NCBI RefSeq assembly: GCF_015624485.1
Contig: NZ_CP061378.1
Span: 5,890,001-5,954,000, forward strand
Direction of reading: 5' to 3'
DNA from: Bradyrhizobium genosp. L
GTDB taxonomy: Bacteria > Pseudomonadota > Alphaproteobacteria > Rhizobiales > Xanthobacteraceae
Length of the DNA: 64,000 bases
Part shown: positions 60,202-64,000 of the stretch, one piece after another
Numbering within the stretch: position 1 is the stretch's first letter
Layout of the letters: each line of letters starts with the position of its first letter
The notes under the pieces: generated by a model
Told to the model about the DNA's origin: nothing
What the model saw: the letters and a program-made list of their open reading frames with translations, nothing else
Database searches by the model: none
Program-made: the position numbers and the translations under genes

Positions 60202-61947
60202 ATGACTCACATGACCTCCCCTTCGCGTGACCATCTGCAGGAAATCGCCCGCGGCGTCGGCCTGCGGCAGGTCCGCCTGGCCTCGGGCGCGATCATGTTC
60301 GCCTATCTGGTCAGCCATTTCCTCAACCACGCGCTCGGCAACATCTCGACCGAGGCGCTGGCGATCGGCGTCCACTACCACACGCTGTTCTGGCGGTTCC
60401 TGCCGGTCACGATCCTGTTCTACGGCGCCTGCCTGGTGCACACCGCGCTCGGCATCTATGCGCTGTACCAGCGCCGCGAATTCCGCTGGAAGGCGATCGA
60501 GCCGTTGCAGCTCGTGCTCGGCCTCAGCGTCCCGATGCTGATCCTCTTTCACGTCGTTGGCGTTCGGCTCGGCTATTCGCTGTACGGACAGCAGAAGCTC
60601 TACCCGCAGGAGTTCTACAACTTCTTCGTCGCGGCGCCGTATCGGCTGTGGCAGACGCTGGCGGTGCTGGTCATCGCCTGGGTGCATGGCTGCATCGGGC
60701 TTTATTTCTGGCTGCGGATGCGCGCCTTCTTCGAGCGCGCCGCGCCGTTCCTGCTCGCCGCCGCGGTGCTGATCCCGACGCTGGCGATGCTCGGCATCTA
60801 CCAGGGCGGCCGCGCCACGCTCGCGGACTATGACGATCCCGACTGGCGCAAGCAGGAGCTCTCGGTCGAGAAGCTCGGCACGGCGGCCGAGGGCAACATG
60901 CTCGAACGCATCACCGGCGGTCTCACGATCGGCTATCTCGGCCTGCTCGGCCTCGTCCTCGTCGGCCGCGGGGCACGTGCGCTGCTGGAGCGTCGCGGCG
61001 GCATGATCGCGCTGTCCTACGGCAACGGCCGCACGCTGCGGGTGCCGAAGGGCTTGAGCGTGCTGGAGGCGAGCCTGCGCTACAACGTGCCGCATGCCAG
61101 CGTCTGCGGCGGCCGCGCACGCTGCTCGACCTGCCGCATCCGCATCATCGGCGACCACGCCACACTGCCCGAGCCGTCGCCGCGCGAGGCGTTCGTGCTG
61201 CATCGGGTCGGCAGCGCCGATCCGTCGATCCGGCTCGCCTGCCAGCTGCGGCCGAGCACCGACCTCTCCTTCTTCCAGCTGTTCCTGCCGAACACGATTT
61301 CGGCGGACGGCCATGCCACAAACCCGACACGGGTCGGCCAGGAGCGCTATCTGGTCAGCATGTTCGTCGACATGCGCGGCTCGACGCAACTCGCCGAGAA
61401 ACGGCTGCCGTTCGACACCGTGTTCATCGTCAACCGCTTCCTCGGCGCGGTGTCGCAGGCGGTGCTGGAAGCCGGCGGCCGGCCGAACCAGTTCATCGGC
61501 GACGGCATGCTGGCGCTGTTCGGGCTCAGCACGGACCGCCACACGGCCTGCCGCCAGGCGTTGCGCGCGGCGGCGCTGATCGCGGCCAATATCGAGGAGC
61601 TGAACCAGTTCCTCAGCCACGATCTGCGCGAGCCGATCCGCTTCGGCATCGGCATCCATGGCGGCGAGGTGATCGTCGGCGACATCGGCTATCGCGACCA
61701 CATGGTGTTCACCGCGCTGGGCGATGCCGTCAATGTCGCGGCGAGGCTGCAGGACATGACCAAGAGCCTGGCCTGCGAGGCCGTGATATCGGACGAGGTG
61801 CGCGCCACCGCCGACCTCGCTGAAGACGCCCTGCCCGCGCAGCAGGTCGCGATCCGCGGCCGCAACGAGCCGATGATCGTGCGCACGGTCGTCTCCACAC
61901 ACGTGCTGTCCGCGCTCGTCAGCGACGCGCGCGCGGTTGCGGCCTGA
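60202..61947 (+). CDS. CyaC-like membrane adenylate/guanylate cyclase with 2Fe-2S ferredoxin domain
   Basis: 581 residues from ATG 60202 (a TTG at 60193 and an ATG at 60211 are alternatives). The N-terminal ~260 residues have about six helices with conserved His (LVSHFLNHALG, GVHYHTLFW, LVHTALGIYALYQ, LFHVVGVRLG, WVHGCIGLYFW), like heme-binding succinate:quinone anchors. A plant-type 2Fe-2S ferredoxin domain follows (ASVCGGRARCSTCRIRI, plus LACQL). The C-terminal class III cyclase has VSMFVDMRGSTQLAEK, FIGDGMLALFG and TALGDAVNVAARLQ. It resembles Sinorhizobium CyaC, a redox-regulated cyclase; the layout suggests quinone- or redox-controlled second-messenger synthesis. Confidence 0.85.
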   Translation: MTHMTSPSRDHLQEIARGVGLRQVRLASGAIMFAYLVSHFLNHALGNISTEALAIGVHYHTLFWRFLPVTILFYGACLVHTALGIYALYQRREFRWKAIEPLQLVLGLSVPMLILFHVVGVRLGYSLYGQQKLYPQEFYNFFVAAPYRLWQTLAVLVIAWVHGCIGLYFWLRMRAFFERAAPFLLAAAVLIPTLAMLGIYQGGRATLADYDDPDWRKQELSVEKLGTAAEGNMLERITGGLTIGYLGLLGLVLVGRGARALLERRGGMIALSYGNGRTLRVPKGLSVLEASLRYNVPHASVCGGRARCSTCRIRIIGDHATLPEPSPREAFVLHRVGSADPSIRLACQLRPSTDLSFFQLFLPNTISADGHATNPTRVGQERYLVSMFVDMRGSTQLAEKRLPFDTVFIVNRFLGAVSQAVLEAGGRPNQFIGDGMLALFGLSTDRHTACRQALRAAALIAANIEELNQFLSHDLREPIRFGIGIHGGEVIVGDIGYRDHMVFTALGDAVNVAARLQDMTKSLACEAVISDEVRATADLAEDALPAQQVAIRGRNEPMIVRTVVSTHVLSALVSDARAVAA

Positions 61948-62110
61948 CCGGTTCAGCGCCTCCTCGTCACAGTGTGATCTGCAGCACACCTGAACATCCG
62001 TTCAGCGAATGCCCTCGAACGCGCCGCGCGCTCGGCGCGACTGATGGGCGATGGGTAACACTGCAACCGCGCCACGACAGAGCTCAACGCGCATCCAAAG
62101 GAGAAAGACC

Positions 62111-62332
62111 ATGTTTCGCAAACTGACCCTCGCAATCGCCACTGCCGCCACCCTCGGTGCCGCCGCGCTGGCTCCGACCGCCGCTTCCGCCAAGCCGTTC
62201 TTCTTTCATCCGCACCACTTCTGGGGCGGCCCCGGCATCGCCGTCGGCTTCGTCGACAGTGGCTGCTACGCCACCCGCCTGGTGCTGACGCCCTACGGCT
62301 ATCGCTATCGCACCGTGAACGTCTGCTACTGA
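62111..62332 (+). CDS. Small secreted protein, His/Phe-rich
   Basis: 73 residues from ATG 62111, with aaaggag 7-13 nt upstream. A signal peptide (KLTLAIATAATLGAAALAP, cleavage after SAKA-like TAASA) leads to a short mature part with KPFFFHPHHFWGGPGIAVGF and two Cys (SGCYATRL, VNVCY). Similar short Phe/His-rich periplasmic proteins are frequent in Bradyrhizobium and lack known function. A terminator hairpin follows 36 bp after the stop. Confidence 0.75.
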   Translation: MFRKLTLAIATAATLGAAALAPTAASAKPFFFHPHHFWGGPGIAVGFVDSGCYATRLVLTPYGYRYRTVNVCY

Positions 62333-62368
62333 TCGAACCCCGATCGAATCCTGCGGTTCGATCGAAAC

Positions 62369-62398
62369 GCCCCGGCCGCCGACGCGGTCGGGGCTTTT
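62369..62398 (+). terminator. Rho-independent terminator
   Basis: GCCCCGGCCG (62369-62378) pairs with CGGTCGGGGC (62385-62394) with one wobble pair, then TTTT. It ends the transcript of the small secreted protein. Confidence 0.8.
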
Positions 62399-62564
62399 CG
62401 TTGCTGCGACGCGAAGCCGGTGGACGCTGCGAAAGCTCAATTGACTCGGCCATCCCCGGTGCGACATTTGCACCTCGCGCGCACTCCATGATGCGACGGC
62501 GCGCGAGCCAGGCGGGTGTGGTGGTGACCAGCTCGCGACAAAGAACAGCTTCGGAGGAAGCGGA

Positions 62565-63764
62565 ATGCTCGATCGACGAGACTTGATGAAGCGCGCCGGC
62601 ATGGCCGCTTTGGTGACGGGGCTGGGATCACGCGGCGCATTCGCGCTCGACACGGTGACCTTGCCGATTGGCAATGGCGAACGGCCGCTGGTGCGCTATC
62701 CGCAGAAGCGCCCGTTGATCGGCCTCACCAGCCGGCCGCCGCAACTGGAAACGCCGTTCGCGATTTTCAATGACGGCCCGCTGACGCCGAACAACGCCTT
62801 CTTCGTCCGCTATCACCTCGCCGGCATTCCCTACAATCTCGATCCCGATACCTTCACGCTCGAGATCAAGGGCAAGGTCGACAAGCCGCTCAAGCTCTCG
62901 CTGAAGGACATCAGGAAGATGAAGGCGACCGAGCTCGTCGCCGTCAACCAGTGCTCCGGCAACAGCCGCGGCTTCTTCAATCCGCGCGTCGCCGGCGGCC
63001 AGCTCGGCAACGGCGCGATGGGCTGCGCGCGCTGGCACGGCGTGCCGCTGAAGACCGTGCTCGACATGGCGGGCGTGCAGGTCGGCGCCAAACAGGTGAC
63101 GTTCGGCGGCATGGACGGCCCGGTGATGGAGACGACACCCGATTTCGTCAAGGCGCTCGACATCGACCATGCGCGCGACGGCGAGGTGATGCTGGCCTAT
63201 GGCATGAACGGCGACGACCTGCCGTTCCTCAACGGCTTCCCGCTCCGCCTCGTGGTGCCCGGCTATTACGGCACCTATTGGGTGAAGCACCTCAACGAGA
63301 TCAACGTGATCGACAGCGTGTTCGACGGTTTCTGGATGAAGTCCGCCTACCGGATTCCGGATACGCCCAACAACGCGGTCGAGCCCGGCACCGCGCCGAA
63401 GGCGACGATCCCGATCAACCGCTTCACGGTGCGCTCCTTCATCACCAGCATCGCCGACGGCGGCAAGCTGAAGGCCGGCCGCACTTTGCTGCGCGGCATC
63501 GCCTTCGACGGCGGCAAGGGCATCAAGGAGGTCACGGTCTCGACCGACGGCGGCAAGAGTTGGACGCCGGCCAAGCTCGGCAGGGATCACGGCAATTACG
63601 CGTTCCGCGAATGGAAGCTGAAGGTCAGGCTCGCGGCTGGATCGTATGACCTGAAAGTGCGCGCCACCAACAATGCCGGCGACACCCAGCCAATGGATCC
63701 GCTGTGGAATCCGGCCGGGTATCTGCGCAATGTCGTCGAAACCGTGCACGTCACGGCGGCGTGA
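62565..63764 (+). CDS. sorA: Sulfite dehydrogenase, molybdopterin subunit SorA-like
   Basis: 399 residues. The N-terminus is a Tat-type signal (MLDRRDLMKRAGMAALVTGL, cleavage near AFA). The mature protein has the sulfite-oxidase fold; the molybdenum-ligand Cys is in ELVAVNQCSGNSRGFF (Cys130), followed by GAMGCARWHGVPLKTVL, GGMDGPVMETTPDFVKALDI and GYYGTYWVKHLNEINVID. The C-terminal Mo-co dimerisation domain is complete. SorA oxidises sulfite to sulfate in the periplasm with its cytochrome c partner SorB. The next gene, 13 bp downstream, has the CxxCH heme motif, so this is a sorAB-like operon. Confidence 0.9.
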   Translation: MLDRRDLMKRAGMAALVTGLGSRGAFALDTVTLPIGNGERPLVRYPQKRPLIGLTSRPPQLETPFAIFNDGPLTPNNAFFVRYHLAGIPYNLDPDTFTLEIKGKVDKPLKLSLKDIRKMKATELVAVNQCSGNSRGFFNPRVAGGQLGNGAMGCARWHGVPLKTVLDMAGVQVGAKQVTFGGMDGPVMETTPDFVKALDIDHARDGEVMLAYGMNGDDLPFLNGFPLRLVVPGYYGTYWVKHLNEINVIDSVFDGFWMKSAYRIPDTPNNAVEPGTAPKATIPINRFTVRSFITSIADGGKLKAGRTLLRGIAFDGGKGIKEVTVSTDGGKSWTPAKLGRDHGNYAFREWKLKVRLAAGSYDLKVRATNNAGDTQPMDPLWNPAGYLRNVVETVHVTAA

Positions 63765-63776
63765 GGAGACGCATCC

Positions 63777-64000
63777 ATGACATTCAACCTGCTCCCCACT
63801 TTCGCTGCGATCGCCACGCTCTCGATCGCCGCAGCCATGGCCGCGCCGGTGAACTACACGCTCCCCGAGGAGACCGCGTCGTTCAAGCCCGGCCCCAATC
63901 TCGAAATCGTGCAGAACAACTGCACCGCCTGCCACTCGGCCGACTACATCAAGACCCAGCCGCAGGGCGAGAAGTTCAAGAAGGATTTTTGGCAGGCCGA
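63777..64000 (+). CDS. sorB: Sulfite dehydrogenase cytochrome c subunit SorB-like (5' part)
   Basis: About 74 residues visible from ATG 63777; the gene continues past the window. A signal peptide (LLPTFAAIATLSIAAAMAAP) leads to a mature start and the heme site IVQNNCTACHSADYI (CxxCH). SorB carries one c-type heme and takes electrons from the molybdenum subunit to the respiratory chain. It follows sorA by 12 bp, with ggaga upstream of the ATG. Confidence 0.85.
   Translation, partial: MTFNLLPTFAAIATLSIAAAMAAPVNYTLPEETASFKPGPNLEIVQNNCTACHSADYIKTQPQGEKFKKDFWQA

Noticed and set aside
1..64000. CRISPR array
   Set aside because: No regularly spaced direct repeats with unique spacers were seen. The spaced copies at 5583, 6896 and 12745 are tRNA-derived att sites.

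Overview
The window looks like chromosomal DNA of a GC-rich alphaproteobacterium, most probably Bradyrhizobium or a close relative. The reasons are a ChpT phosphotransferase beside CheA, an EipA/DUF1134 protein, a class B3 metallo-beta-lactamase that closely resembles my recollection of BJP-1 from Bradyrhizobium, a CyaC-like membrane cyclase, and several dispersed palindromic repeats of the kind that litter Bradyrhizobium genomes. These assignments come from reading the translated sequence; no database search was run.

Layout. 1-5439: core genes (cheA 5' part, chpT, cysQ, a YHS-domain protein, eipA, a membrane-anchored coiled-coil protein). 5556-5630: tRNA-Val(CAC). 5632-12797: accessory DNA inserted at this tRNA. 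The tRNA 3' end is repeated as near-identical copies of about 50 bp at 5583, 6896 and 12745, which marks two tandem islands. The first (1.3 kb) carries two unknown small proteins. The second (5.9 kb) carries an IS630-type element, a small helical protein, a large GHKL-type ATPase and a convergent DNA amino-methyltransferase. Neither island encodes an integrase. The ATPase/methyltransferase pair is the best candidate here for an undescribed, possibly anti-phage, system.

13339-19718: a three-gene operon of unknown function (large protein with hydrophobic hairpins, small acidic protein, Tat-exported protein), small envelope proteins and a possible PD-(D/E)XK-fold protein. 19769-30576: a thiamine-diphosphate enzyme, an L,D-transpeptidase, a DUF2927 protein, a repeat cluster, a MerR regulator fused to a P-loop ATPase domain, a LysR regulator, an amino-acid-type binding protein, and two tandem RTX-like glycine/aspartate repeat proteins with duplicated promoter regions. 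30630-41144: membrane proteins, an M48 protease, two tandem CYP153-type cytochromes P450, a putative HEIGH metallopeptidase with a small partner, and another large orphan protein.

41271-53690: a catabolic stretch. It holds a two-subunit TPP decarboxylase, a LysR regulator divergent from an acyl-CoA dehydrogenase/CoA-transferase/hydratase operon, a HisC-type aminotransferase, a tautomerase, the metallo-beta-lactamase, a benzoylformate decarboxylase-like enzyme, and an HpaB/AbfD-family enzyme divergent from its likely TetR repressor across a clear double operator. 53945-64000: an SDR oxidoreductase, a hemolysin III-type membrane protein, the YcjX/YcjF pair, a family 39 glycosyltransferase, a 2Fe-2S/class III cyclase membrane protein and the start of a sulfite dehydrogenase operon (sorAB). 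At four convergent gene junctions (42.4, 51.4, 53.8 and 58.2 kb) a long palindromic repeat fills the gap and may act as a two-way terminator.
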